DNA of 18,740 nucleotides from Treponema sp. UBA3662 (lineage in GTDB: Bacteria > Spirochaetota > Spirochaetia > Treponematales > Treponemataceae): contig DFJV01000114.1 in the NCBI GenBank assembly GCA_002373205.1, positions 12,197-30,936 on the forward strand, given 5' to 3'. Made by a program: the position numbers and the translations under genes. The notes beneath the pieces were generated by a model that saw only the letters and a program-made list of their open reading frames with translations, was not told the origin of the DNA and searched no databases. Numbering within the stretch: position 1 is the first letter of the stretch; every line of letters starts with the position of its first letter. Positions 6,381 through 13,601 of the stretch are shown one piece after another.

Positions 6381-7394
6381 ATGAAAGAGACAAGAAAATC
6401 TGAACGGACGCTGAACAAAAGGCAGCTTGAAAGGATTATCATCATTCACAATGCGATAAAGTCTGGCATTTACCCTGATGCGGAAAAGCTGAGGCGGCTT
6501 TATCTTGAGCAGACAGGCTATGACAGTCTTAGCCTGCTTACCATTTACCGTAATATTGAAACGCTGCGCGTAATCTTTGGTGCACCGGTGGAGTATGACA
6601 AGCGGAAAAAAGGCTACTATTACCTTGATGAAAACTTTGACTTTGCATTGAACAATATTTCACCAGAGGAAGCTTTTTATCTTTCGGCGGCAAAAACCTT
6701 GCTTTCTTCTTTTGAGGGCAGTCCCGCCTACAGGCAGATTGCGGCTGCAATTGATTTTGTTACCGATACTCAGATGGCTGGAAAAAGTGCCCTTTTAAAG
6801 CGCATTGCGGTTGCGCCGACTCCCAAATTTGTGACGGATGAAGATGTTTGGAAAAAGGTGCTTGAGGCGTTGCAGGACAATCTGATTGTGGAGTTTGACT
6901 ATAGCGGAAGGTGGAAGACGGAGCTTTCGCACAGGAAGGTTCATCCCTATCAGATTCTGATGGAGGGCGGCAAGTGCCTTTTGTTTGGCTATTCAGAGGA
7001 GCGCGGAGCGGAGAGGCTTTTTGTTTTGAGCCGGATGTCCAACTTTACGATTACGGATGAGCATTTTGATCTGCCTGAGAATTTTGATTTTTCCAAGCGC
7101 TGCGGGGGAGGGAAGTTTGGTGCCTTTATCTGCGGGAAAACTTTTGATTTTGCAATTGACTTTTATGATGATGCACGCACTTATGTTAAGGAGTGTATTT
7201 GGGCGGACGATCAGAAGGTTACTGATTTTGATGATGAGGGAAGGACTAGGCTGGAATTTTCTTCCGGACAGTGGCTGAATGTTCTTGAATGGGTTTTGTC
7301 CCAAGGACCGAATGCCAGTCCTCTTGCCCCGGACTGGTTTGTTGGTGAATGGAAGAATTCTGTAAGACTGATGGCGGAGGCGGCCGGAGTCTAG
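6381..7394 (+). CDS. WYL-domain transcriptional regulator
   Basis: The 337-residue protein has an N-terminal winged helix-turn-helix (about 13-83, including SLLTIYRNIETLR and the wing KKGYYYL). A linker follows, then a WYL domain (about 165-225: VEFDYSG, HPYQILMEGGKCLLFGYSEE, RLFVLSRM), then a WCX-like C-terminal domain ending around EWKNSVRLMAEA. The WYL triad itself reads C-L-L here, so the signature is degenerate although the surrounding strand pattern is kept. WYL proteins sense nucleotides or single-stranded nucleic acid and often control defence loci. The start is set at 6381 rather than the in-frame ATG at 6351, because 6351 lies inside the palindrome and the -10 box would fall within the gene; both lack a Shine-Dalgarno. 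It lies beside the island and may regulate it or itself. Confidence 0.85.
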   Translation: MKETRKSERTLNKRQLERIIIIHNAIKSGIYPDAEKLRRLYLEQTGYDSLSLLTIYRNIETLRVIFGAPVEYDKRKKGYYYLDENFDFALNNISPEEAFYLSAAKTLLSSFEGSPAYRQIAAAIDFVTDTQMAGKSALLKRIAVAPTPKFVTDEDVWKKVLEALQDNLIVEFDYSGRWKTELSHRKVHPYQILMEGGKCLLFGYSEERGAERLFVLSRMSNFTITDEHFDLPENFDFSKRCGGGKFGAFICGKTFDFAIDFYDDARTYVKECIWADDQKVTDFDDEGRTRLEFSSGQWLNVLEWVLSQGPNASPLAPDWFVGEWKNSVRLMAEAAGV

Positions 7395-7417
7395 GTGACG
7401 TGGCGGCTAGGACTTTT

Positions 7418-7662
7418 ACAGATGCTGAGTCAAGCTCAGCATGACGGACTGCGTTCTGTATGACGGAAGAATGTGGCTTTTTACAGATGCTGAGTCAAGC
7501 TCAGCATGACGGACTGCGTTCTGTATATGACGGAAGAATGTGGCGTTTTACAGATGCTGAATCGAGTTCAGCATGACGGATTGCGTTCTGCATGACGGGT
7601 GGGTGTTCAGTATGACGGAAGAGTGTGGCTTTTACAGATGCTGAATCGAGTTCAGCATGACG
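7418..7662. repeat. Four tandem palindromic repeat units (CTGAR-N5-YTCAG family)
   Basis: Four units begin at 7418, 7483, 7550 and 7634 with ACAGATGCTGA. Each contains an 8-bp inverted repeat: ATGCTGAG/CTCAGCAT in units 1-2 (7422-7442, 7487-7507) and ATGCTGAA/TTCAGCAT in units 3-4 (7554-7574, 7638-7658). The paired G:C to A:T change keeps the stem intact. The spacers, containing GACGGA and GCGTTCTG, are also repeated. The array lies in the gene-free stretch 7395-7868, between the WYL gene and the convergent helicase operon. Confidence 0.9.
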
Positions 7663-7683
7663 CCTTTTGCAATTCCAATCCTA

Positions 7684-7830
7684 CGCCCGATTGGAGGGGC
7701 GCGGGGGTGCATGCACCCCTTAGCGTTGCCGCAAGGCAATGGAGCCGAAAGGCGGAACCCCGGAAAGCGGGGAAGGCAAACGGGAGTGCTCGGTTTGCGA
7801 AAGAAACTTTTGCCCCGCAGCTTGCCTTCC
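7684..7830. repeat. Cluster of nested hairpins, probable dispersed structured element
   Basis: Successive inverted repeats occupy this gene-free stretch: CGCCC/GGGCG (7684-7701), a perfect 16-bp palindrome GGGGTGCATGCACCCC (7704-7719), TTGCC-GCAA-GGCAA (7726-7739), GCC-GAAA-GGC (7744-7753), CCCCG/CGGGG (7758-7772), and a long-range GGAAGGCAA (7771-7779) with TTGCCTTCC (7822-7830). GCAA and GAAA are GNRA tetraloops, a sign of folded RNA. It follows the stop of the minus-strand helicase and may also serve as a 3' structure. There is no U-tract typical of a terminator. Confidence 0.6.
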
Positions 7831-7868
7831 GTCCAAATTCAAGAAAGAATTGGCTTTGTTGCGAGAGT

Positions 7869-10481
7869 CTATTCGTACATGCTGTTTAGTACGCGGTAGA
7901 CCATGTTGACTTTTTCTTTTTGCGCAACCGAAAGGTCGGAATTGCTTGCGTCGTCGATGAGCTTTTCCAGTGAGGAGAGGCTTTCGTTTAATGCCGTGGC
8001 AAATCCGCGCGAGACTTTGAACCAGTATGTGCCGTTTCCGTCCGTGAAGAGGCAGATGAAGCCCAGTTCGTGGGAGGCCTGCTTTGCAACGGTTACGCGC
8101 ATTAGGCAGTCTATGGAATTTACAAGTTTTACAAGTCCTGTCGTGCCGTCGCTTTCCACGCTGTTTATGTTGATGTTCATTTTGCGCTGCCAGCGGTCTT
8201 CTGCAATGGGGTCTAGGTTCAGGCGGTTTGCTGCCTTGATGATTAGCTCAAGCTTTTCGCCGTTCATGAGTTTGAAGCCGTGGCCCGGGTATATGCAGCC
8301 GCGCATTTCGCCAATCTGTGCAAGAAGGCTCTGGTTCTCTTCTGCCTTTGCCGCTGGTTTGAGTTTGTCCCAGGGGAGCTTGACGACTTTCTTTCCCTTT
8401 GCCTTTTCAAATTCAAAGATTTCGCCGCCGAAGCTGATTGTGTTTTCCAGTGCCTTTGCTTCTTTCTTTTCTTTTCTGCTTTTCTTGGATTTTTCTTTTT
8501 CCGACTTTTCCTTTTCGCGGAAGGACGTGCCTTCGTATTCAAGGTTGCCGGTGAGGCTTCTTCCCTTTTTGCCGCGGGCAGAGCTTAGCTGGCTTTCCAG
8601 GTTGGGGTCAATTTTGTAAAGCTCCTTTTTGGTAAGGGGGGAGACGCTCATGGCAAAGGTTCGGCTTGTCTTTACAATTTCGCCTGCAACGATGTAGAGC
8701 GGGTTTGTCCTGAACATGGATGAGCCGGGGTGGATTGTTATGTGGTCTGCTGTTAGGCTGCGGTAGGTTTCCCTTCCTTCCCTTACGCAGACGAACTGAA
8801 TCATTCCGCTTGCAATGCAGCAGAGGTAGTCGTCCATGCTGCCGCCACCCGTGATTGGAAGCTGTAGCCTTTGCGATACGATTTCTTCCAGCTGTATTTT
8901 TATGTTGAGGATTTCTGCCATTACGCGCTCGTCAAGGTAGTTGTTCCTGCAGAACTTTTCCTTGTTGCTTGCGGACACGTAGTTTTTAAAGAGCTTTACG
9001 TAGCTAACAAAGTCTCCCTGTAAGTCGCGGAAGGAGTGGTGGGCCTTTCTTGCGTCCATTTCTTCTCCGGGCGGAAGTACGAAGGGGGAGTTTGCGCTAA
9101 GGAATGAAGATGCTATTAGAACTTCTTCAAGGACATCCGGGTAGCGCATGATGCTTTCTACGATGATGCGGCTAACGCGGGGCTCCAGTGGGAATTCCAC
9201 CATGAGCTTTCCTGTCTTGCTTAGGGTTCCGTCTTTTTCTATGGCCCTTAAAAGGTTCAGCGTCTGGACTGCTCCCAAGAGGCCTTCCTTCTGTGGCGGT
9301 GAAATAAAGTCAAATTTGTCAAAGTCCGTAATGCCAAGTTCTGCCATGCGGAGGACTACCTCGCTAAGGTCTGTGCGGTAGATTTCTTCCGTCGTGTATT
9401 CCTGGCGGCTGTCGAAGTCCTTTCTTGGGTAAAGGCGGTAGCAGGTTCCGGGACAGGTTCTTCCTGCGCGTCCACGCCTTTGGTTGCAGCTTGCCCTGCT
9501 GACAGGCGTTTCTATTAGGCTTGACGTGAATGTGCGCGGGCTGTAGAAGTTGAGCTTGGCAAGGCCTGAGTCTATTACAGTTGTAACTCCGTTAATTGTT
9601 ACGGATGTTTCTGCTATGTTTGTGCTGATTACGACCTTTTTCTTTCCGAATGGGGGCGAGTCAAAGACCTTTTCCTGGTCTTCCTTGGGCAGCCTTCCGT
9701 AGAGGGGAACCAGGTGCAGCTTTGAGTGGAAGGGGGCGTTTGCAAGGCGTTCCACGCAGTCCTTGATGATTTTTTCGCCGGGGAGGAAGATTAGTATGCT
9801 GCCGTCTTCCTTGTTGTCTAGCACGCGGTCAATCGTCTGTTCTATCTTGGTAAGAAGGGCGTCGCTTGAAGCGTCTGTTAAAGTGCTTGCGGGTATTGCA
9901 GGCGGATCGTAGACCATTGCCACCGGGAAAATCTGCGTGTCTATGGTGACTATTGGGCAGCCGCCAAAGTATTCGCTGAAAGCCTCTGCGTTCATTGTGG
10001 CAGAGCTTACTATTACCTTAAAGTCCTTGCGCTCTGCTAAAACCCTTTTTAGAAGTCCCAGTACAAAGTCAATGTTAAGGCTTCTCTCGTGTGCCTCGTC
10101 CACCATTACAACGGAATACTTGGACATCCATGGGTCAAGCTTCATTTCCTGCAGGAGGATTCCGTCGGTCATGATTTTTATCTTTGTGGTAAGGTCCGTC
10201 TTGTCTTCAAAGCGCATCTTGTAGCCTACAAGACCCGGGTACTTTGTGTGCAGCTGCTTGGAGATGAATTCGCTTACGCTAAGGGCTGCAATGCGCCTTG
10301 GCTGGGTTACCGCAATCACACCGTTTTCCGAATAGCCTGCCTCATGCAAGATTACCGGAATCTGCGTGGTTTTTCCAGAGCCAGTGGGGCTTTGCACTAC
10401 AATTACCTGGTTTTCCTTTAGCGTGTCAAGGATGCGCTGCTTTTGTTCGTAGACTGGAAGGCTTTTGTAATCTATTGCCAT
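7869..10481 (-). CDS. DEAH-box ATP-dependent RNA helicase, HrpA/HrpB type
   Basis: The 870-residue protein carries the full set of DEAH helicase motifs: Walker A PTGSGKT at 32-38, DEAH at 128-131 in VDEAHERS, SAT at 160-162, TNIAETSVT at 287-295, and motif VI QRRGRAGR at 334-341. A winged-helix/ratchet (HA2) region follows at about 370-470, then an OB-like domain to about 620. Beyond that it departs from E. coli HrpA and HrpB: a highly charged Lys/Glu linker at about 655-676 leads to roughly 190 residues I cannot place. The family unwinds or remodels RNA using ATP in the cytoplasm. ATG 10481 has AAGGA upstream and overlaps the CapA-like gene by 10 bp, making this the last gene of the pta operon. 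Assignment to HrpA versus HrpB is unsure; general function is firm. Confidence 0.93.
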   Translation of the reverse strand: MAIDYKSLPVYEQKQRILDTLKENQVIVVQSPTGSGKTTQIPVILHEAGYSENGVIAVTQPRRIAALSVSEFISKQLHTKYPGLVGYKMRFEDKTDLTTKIKIMTDGILLQEMKLDPWMSKYSVVMVDEAHERSLNIDFVLGLLKRVLAERKDFKVIVSSATMNAEAFSEYFGGCPIVTIDTQIFPVAMVYDPPAIPASTLTDASSDALLTKIEQTIDRVLDNKEDGSILIFLPGEKIIKDCVERLANAPFHSKLHLVPLYGRLPKEDQEKVFDSPPFGKKKVVISTNIAETSVTINGVTTVIDSGLAKLNFYSPRTFTSSLIETPVSRASCNQRRGRAGRTCPGTCYRLYPRKDFDSRQEYTTEEIYRTDLSEVVLRMAELGITDFDKFDFISPPQKEGLLGAVQTLNLLRAIEKDGTLSKTGKLMVEFPLEPRVSRIIVESIMRYPDVLEEVLIASSFLSANSPFVLPPGEEMDARKAHHSFRDLQGDFVSYVKLFKNYVSASNKEKFCRNNYLDERVMAEILNIKIQLEEIVSQRLQLPITGGGSMDDYLCCIASGMIQFVCVREGRETYRSLTADHITIHPGSSMFRTNPLYIVAGEIVKTSRTFAMSVSPLTKKELYKIDPNLESQLSSARGKKGRSLTGNLEYEGTSFREKEKSEKEKSKKSRKEKKEAKALENTISFGGEIFEFEKAKGKKVVKLPWDKLKPAAKAEENQSLLAQIGEMRGCIYPGHGFKLMNGEKLELIIKAANRLNLDPIAEDRWQRKMNININSVESDGTTGLVKLVNSIDCLMRVTVAKQASHELGFICLFTDGNGTYWFKVSRGFATALNESLSSLEKLIDDASNSDLSVAQKEKVNMVYRVLNSMYE

Positions 10482-11737
10482 AGGGTTTTTCCTTCAAATT
10501 GCTCCATCAGTTTTTTTCTCTCTCTTAGGTAGTTGCCCCATCTTTTTTGCCCTTCTGCGTTAAGCTTTTCAATTAGCTTGTCGTCAAGAATCCTGATTTC
10601 GTAGAAGCGGTCGGGGGCAATGTATGTGGTAACGATGACGGGATTTACAAGTGCTATGGAAAGCTTTGAGTCGCTGTCCTTTAAAAATCTCACCTGGGTT
10701 ATGTATCCTTCACCGGTGTAGTCCCTGTTTGTGTCTGGCTTTGAAAACTGCGGGTTTGTCCTTTGCCCGCTGATTGTGTTGCCCATAGAATAGAAGATAA
10801 TCTTGCGGGGAACGTTTCCAGAATCCGCCACAACTTCCCAGTCCTTGGAGACGTGGGGGTGGTTGCACCAGATTACGTCCGCGCCGGCATTTAAAAGCTC
10901 GTGGTAGAAGTTTTTCTGGCTGCTTCTTATTGTAAAGATGTACTCCGGGTCGGAGCAGTGTATGCTTACAACGAATATGTCGCAGGGATGGGCCTTTCTT
11001 AAAGCCTTCATGTCTTCTATAAATATGCTGCGGTTCTTGCTGTTGGGAACAAGAAAGTCTATGTAGGAAGAGCAGGTTGGGCTGTTGAGGATTTCTGTAA
11101 CAGCAACGAAAAGAATCTTCCAGTTGCCGCTTTCTATTACCTGATAGCTCCAAGGGCCGTTCTGCCTTTCCTTAAGTCCTGCCGCGTAAACAGGGCGGTC
11201 GCTTCCCTTTGTGGCTTCTATTTTTGCGTCAAAGTATTTCTTTGTCTGCTGGATTCCGTTCAGGCCCTGGTCGTTGGTGTGGTTGTTGGCAAGGCTAAAG
11301 ACGTTGAATCCTGCGTCTATTGCTGCCTGGGCATAATCTCCGTGCACGTTGAATGCAGGGTAGTTGGAGAAGGGACGGTTTTCCGCAACCGGTGTCTCCA
11401 GATTTGCAAAAGTGAGGGGGCTTTCCTTAATCAAGGCCTCAATGTCCCTGTAGATGCGGGGAAAGTTGCCCCTGGACCAGTTTGGCGTATGGGCCATTAT
11501 GTCTCCCGCAAATGTTAAAAGGATGGAATCCTCTGAGTCGAATGCACTTTTTGAATTTACAATGGCTGTGCCGTCTGCAAAGTGGGTGTTGTAGTAGTCT
11601 TTGCCGTGGCCGGAAGCCAAACCCTTTGAGTTTTTGCCGCCGGTCGTTGCACATGATGATATTGCCAGTGACAGCGCAAGGGAAAGGGCAAGCCCCATTA
11701 GCCCCAGCGCCACCGTTTTTGTTGATTTTACAACCAT
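10472..11737 (-). CDS. CapA/PgsA-family lipoprotein (metallophosphoesterase-like)
   Basis: The 421-residue protein begins with a lipoprotein signal: basic MVVKSTK, a hydrophobic run (about 9-25), then the lipobox ISSC with Cys29. The mature part is a CapA (PGA_cap) domain. It has metal-binding blocks in the expected order: GDIM at 78-81, NLETP at 112-116, NNHTND at 151-156, a His at 260 in SIHCSDPEY, NHPH at 292-295, and SMGN at 317-320. CapA/PgsA proteins take part in poly-gamma-glutamate capsule production, but most distant members have unknown substrates, and no capB/capC neighbours are seen. It should be membrane-anchored and face the periplasm. The start overlaps the pta stop by one base (TGATG), so translation is coupled. 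The end overlaps the helicase start by 10 bp. Confidence 0.88.
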   Translation of the reverse strand: MVVKSTKTVALGLMGLALSLALSLAISSCATTGGKNSKGLASGHGKDYYNTHFADGTAIVNSKSAFDSEDSILLTFAGDIMAHTPNWSRGNFPRIYRDIEALIKESPLTFANLETPVAENRPFSNYPAFNVHGDYAQAAIDAGFNVFSLANNHTNDQGLNGIQQTKKYFDAKIEATKGSDRPVYAAGLKERQNGPWSYQVIESGNWKILFVAVTEILNSPTCSSYIDFLVPNSKNRSIFIEDMKALRKAHPCDIFVVSIHCSDPEYIFTIRSSQKNFYHELLNAGADVIWCNHPHVSKDWEVVADSGNVPRKIIFYSMGNTISGQRTNPQFSKPDTNRDYTGEGYITQVRFLKDSDSKLSIALVNPVIVTTYIAPDRFYEIRILDDKLIEKLNAEGQKRWGNYLRERKKLMEQFEGKTLWQ

Positions 11738-12774
11738 CAGCTGATTTTTCCTGCCTGTACAAGGGTGATTGCGCTTGTTACCACAATCTCTTCCACTGAA
11801 CAGCCGCGGCTAAGGTCGCTGATTGGCTTTGCAAAGCCCTGTAGGATTGGGCCGTAAGCGTCTGCGCCAGCAAATCTCTGCACAAGCTTGTAGCCAATAT
11901 TTCCAGCCTCAAGGCTTGGGAAGATAAGGGTGTTAACCTTTCCTTCTATTGGTGAACCAGGTGACTTTCTTGCCGTAACTTCGGGAATAAGGGCTGCGTC
12001 TGCCTGGAGCTCTCCGTCCAAAAGCAGGTCTGGTGCCTTTTCCTTAGCAAGCTTGAATGCTTCCTGAACCTTAAGAACGTCCTCAAGCTTACCGCCGCTT
12101 CCCTTTGAAGAGAAAGAGAGGAGGGCAACTGCCGGTTCTGCATCCAAAAGCTCGCGGCAAGACTTTGCGGAATCAACTGCTATGTCTGCCAGCTGCTCAC
12201 TTGTTGGGCGTGGGTTAACTGCACAGTCTGCAAAAATAACGTAGCCGTCCTTTCCCCACTTCTTGTTGTGTGTGTCCATGACGAAGCAAGAAGATGCGGT
12301 CTTTGTTCCTGGGGCTGTACCGATTACCTTAAGGCCTGCGCGGAGAAGGTCTGCCGTTGCGCTCAAGGCACCGGAAACCATTGCGTTTGCCTTTCCTGTG
12401 CGGACCATCATTGCGCCAAAGCTTAGGGGGTCTTTTAGCATGTATGCCTTTCCAGCTTCCACATCGGGAACTTCTGCCTCTCCTGTCTTCTTGTTAACCT
12501 TGCCCTTGCGGAGCTCAAAATATTCCTTTCCAAATTCTTCAAGCCATTCAGACGAAGCGGGGTCAATTACGCTGATTCCTTCAAGTGAAACGCCCTTTTC
12601 AGCGGCAACCTTTTCTACATCAGCCTTTTTTCCAAGCAGGGTAACAGTCTTTGCAAGCTTTTCCTTAACAATCTTTGCGGCAGCCTGTACGGTGCGCTCC
12701 TCTGTTCCTTCAGGGAGAACCAGCGAATTCTGGTATTCCTTGGCCTTGTTTTTCATTTCTTCAACAAAATTCAT
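11737..12774 (-). CDS. pta: Phosphate acetyltransferase
   Basis: The 345-residue protein is the short, single-domain form of Pta, which interconverts acetyl-CoA plus phosphate and acetyl phosphate plus CoA in fermentative acetate metabolism. Recognisable family blocks are LPEGTEERTVQAA near residue 20, the segment around MVRTGKANAMVSGA, DCAVNPRPTSEQLADIA, SSKGSGG, and LDGELQADAAL, with SPGSPIEGKVNTLIFPSLEAGN near the end. The length matches the family. It leads the operon, with a one-base overlap into the CapA-like lipoprotein gene. The start ATG 12774 is preceded by AGAGG. A good promoter lies about 60 nt further up. No acetate kinase gene is in the window. Confidence 0.95.
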   Translation of the reverse strand: MNFVEEMKNKAKEYQNSLVLPEGTEERTVQAAAKIVKEKLAKTVTLLGKKADVEKVAAEKGVSLEGISVIDPASSEWLEEFGKEYFELRKGKVNKKTGEAEVPDVEAGKAYMLKDPLSFGAMMVRTGKANAMVSGALSATADLLRAGLKVIGTAPGTKTASSCFVMDTHNKKWGKDGYVIFADCAVNPRPTSEQLADIAVDSAKSCRELLDAEPAVALLSFSSKGSGGKLEDVLKVQEAFKLAKEKAPDLLLDGELQADAALIPEVTARKSPGSPIEGKVNTLIFPSLEAGNIGYKLVQRFAGADAYGPILQGFAKPISDLSRGCSVEEIVVTSAITLVQAGKIS

Positions 12775-12832
12775 AATTTATGCCTCTAAAGTAAAAATGT
12801 TGGTAAATTTTTGCGGAATGTCCGTTGAATGT

Positions 12833-12861
12833 ATTCTACTATTATTGAAGTGAATTTACAA
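12833..12861 (-). promoter_or_regulatory. pta: Promoter of the pta operon
   Basis: On the minus strand TTGTAA (12856-12861) and TAGAAT (12833-12838) are separated by exactly 17 bp. It predicts an untranslated leader of about 50-55 nt, with AGAGG ahead of the pta ATG. Confidence 0.65.
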
Positions 12862-12898
12862 GTGGAAACTTTTTCCTTACTTACTATGCCAAAAAGCT

Positions 12899-13047
12899 GG
12901 GAATCAATCTTGGGCGCAGCGGAAGGCAAATACGGCTGAAAACACGCATTGGAGCGGAACGAACGCAGTGAGTTTAATTTCCTATTCCGCGACACAGCAG
13001 GTTTATCAGACGTATTTACCTGGGAGCGGAGCCCAAAATTGATTCCC
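12899..13047. repeat. 149-bp element with 17-bp terminal inverted repeats
   Basis: GGGAATCAATCTTGGGC (12899-12915) is inverted, with one mismatch, as GCCCAAAATTGATTCCC (13031-13047). Outside the arms an A run on the left and a T run on the right extend the symmetry. The interior holds shorter pairs such as GCGGAA/TTCCGC. It lies in the gene-free stretch 12775-13601, upstream of pta. It could be a MITE-like repeat or a structured RNA. No coding capacity was seen. Confidence 0.7.
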
Positions 13048-13250
13048 GTGTTTTTTGTATGGCGGCGCTTGGCTTTGCTGTCCGACTGCTTCTTTGCTGC
13101 CGGGCATTTCCCGTGTGTGGCGCTTGCAGGGTTCCGGCATTCGCCTCCATTGCTCCACTTCGTTCCGCAACCCGCCTTCGGCGGGCCCTTCCAGCACCTG
13201 CCGCGCCTTTTTTTGCATACCGGATTTCCCGCGAACTAGTATAACGAATA
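13048..13250. repeat. GC-rich intergenic stretch with hairpins, no credible gene
   Basis: The stretch gives overlapping ORFs in several frames, none with a Shine-Dalgarno or recognisable product. It includes the hairpin CCCGCC-TTC-GGCGGG (13171-13185). The composition and low-complexity translations look like dispersed non-coding repeat material. Confidence 0.4.
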
Positions 13251-13270
13251 TACAATATGGTAATTTTATC

Positions 13271-13325
13271 GAACCACGGTTGGTGAGCTTGTCGAACCAT
13301 GGTTGGTGAGCTTGTCGAACCACGG
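13271..13325. repeat. 23-bp tandem direct repeat (two full copies plus a partial)
   Basis: GAACCAYGGTTGGTGAGCTT followed by GTC repeats at 13271 and 13294, and a third partial copy starts at 13317. Copies differ at one base (CACGG versus CATGG). The unit resembles the TTCGACAAGCTCACC dispersed repeats common in intergenic DNA of many bacteria. Confidence 0.85.
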
Positions 13326-13341
13326 ATGAATGGTGGAACAG

Positions 13342-13362
13342 ACCCTGAAACGAGTTCAGGGT
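13342..13362. repeat. Perfect palindrome ACCCTGAA-N5-TTCAGGGT
   Basis: Arms ACCCTGAA (13342-13349) and TTCAGGGT (13355-13362) surround ACGAG. The CTGAA-N5-TTCAG core is the same as in the tandem units at 7418-7662 and the copy at 18662-18680. Confidence 0.85.
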
Positions 13363-13449
13363 GACTGTTAATTGTTATTTGCCATGCTATCTGCAATTAT
13401 TGGGAAAATTCATGGAGGACATTACCTGCGAACTTGAAAGCCCCAAAGA

Positions 13450-13536
13450 GCCCATGGATGGGCGACTTAGCAGCATGCAGAATTGCGAAGCGGTTCTGCA
13501 ATCCTTCCGAAAATCCATGGAGGGATTTTCGGAAGG
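13450..13536 (+). ncRNA. Run of three perfect hairpins, candidate structured RNA or repeat
   Basis: Three successive stems occur: GCCCAT/ATGGGC (13450-13463), GCAGAA/TTCTGC (13477-13499), and a 14-bp perfect stem CCTTCCGAAAATCC (13503-13516) with GGATTTTCGGAAGG (13523-13536) around ATGGAG. No T run follows on either strand, so a simple terminator is unlikely. It lies about 30-150 bp upstream of the promoter for the 513-aa gene. Strand and RNA nature are guesses. Confidence 0.4.
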
Positions 13537-13567
13537 CCTAGTGCCGCCCAAAAAATTTAAAAATCCC

Positions 13568-13595
13568 TTGAATTTAAAGAAAAATATGGCATAAT
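13568..13595 (+). promoter_or_regulatory. Promoter of the 513-aa gene, leaderless arrangement
   Basis: TTGAAT (13568-13573) and CATAAT (13590-13595) are 16 bp apart, with a TG just upstream of the -10. The -10 ends six bases before ATG 13602 and there is no Shine-Dalgarno. Confidence 0.55.
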
Positions 13596-13601
13596 AGAAA
13601 T

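Noticed and set aside
7418..7662. CRISPR array
   Set aside because: The unit spacing is irregular (65, 67, 84), the 'spacers' are themselves repeated, and no cas gene is nearby.
7599..7899. Two overlapping plus-strand ORFs of 96 and 80 codons
   Set aside because: They fall across the tandem palindromes and the hairpin cluster; the repeat structure explains them better than coding.
7903..8619. 238-codon plus-strand open frame
   Set aside because: It lies wholly antisense to the helicase, is Ser/Phe-rich as expected from a shadow frame, and has no ribosome site or family motif.
12263..12853. 196-codon plus-strand open frame
   Set aside because: Antisense to pta with low-complexity Ser/Ala content; the pta frame has clear family motifs.
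13016..13396. Overlapping ORFs on both strands (105-126 codons)
   Set aside because: They are built from dispersed repeats (translations such as HPELVSGS and VRQAHQPWFDKLTN) and lack ribosome sites.
13361..13594. 77-codon plus-strand ORF
   Set aside because: Most of it is the hairpin run at 13450-13536, and its end overlaps the promoter of the 513-aa gene; no ribosome site or homology recognised.
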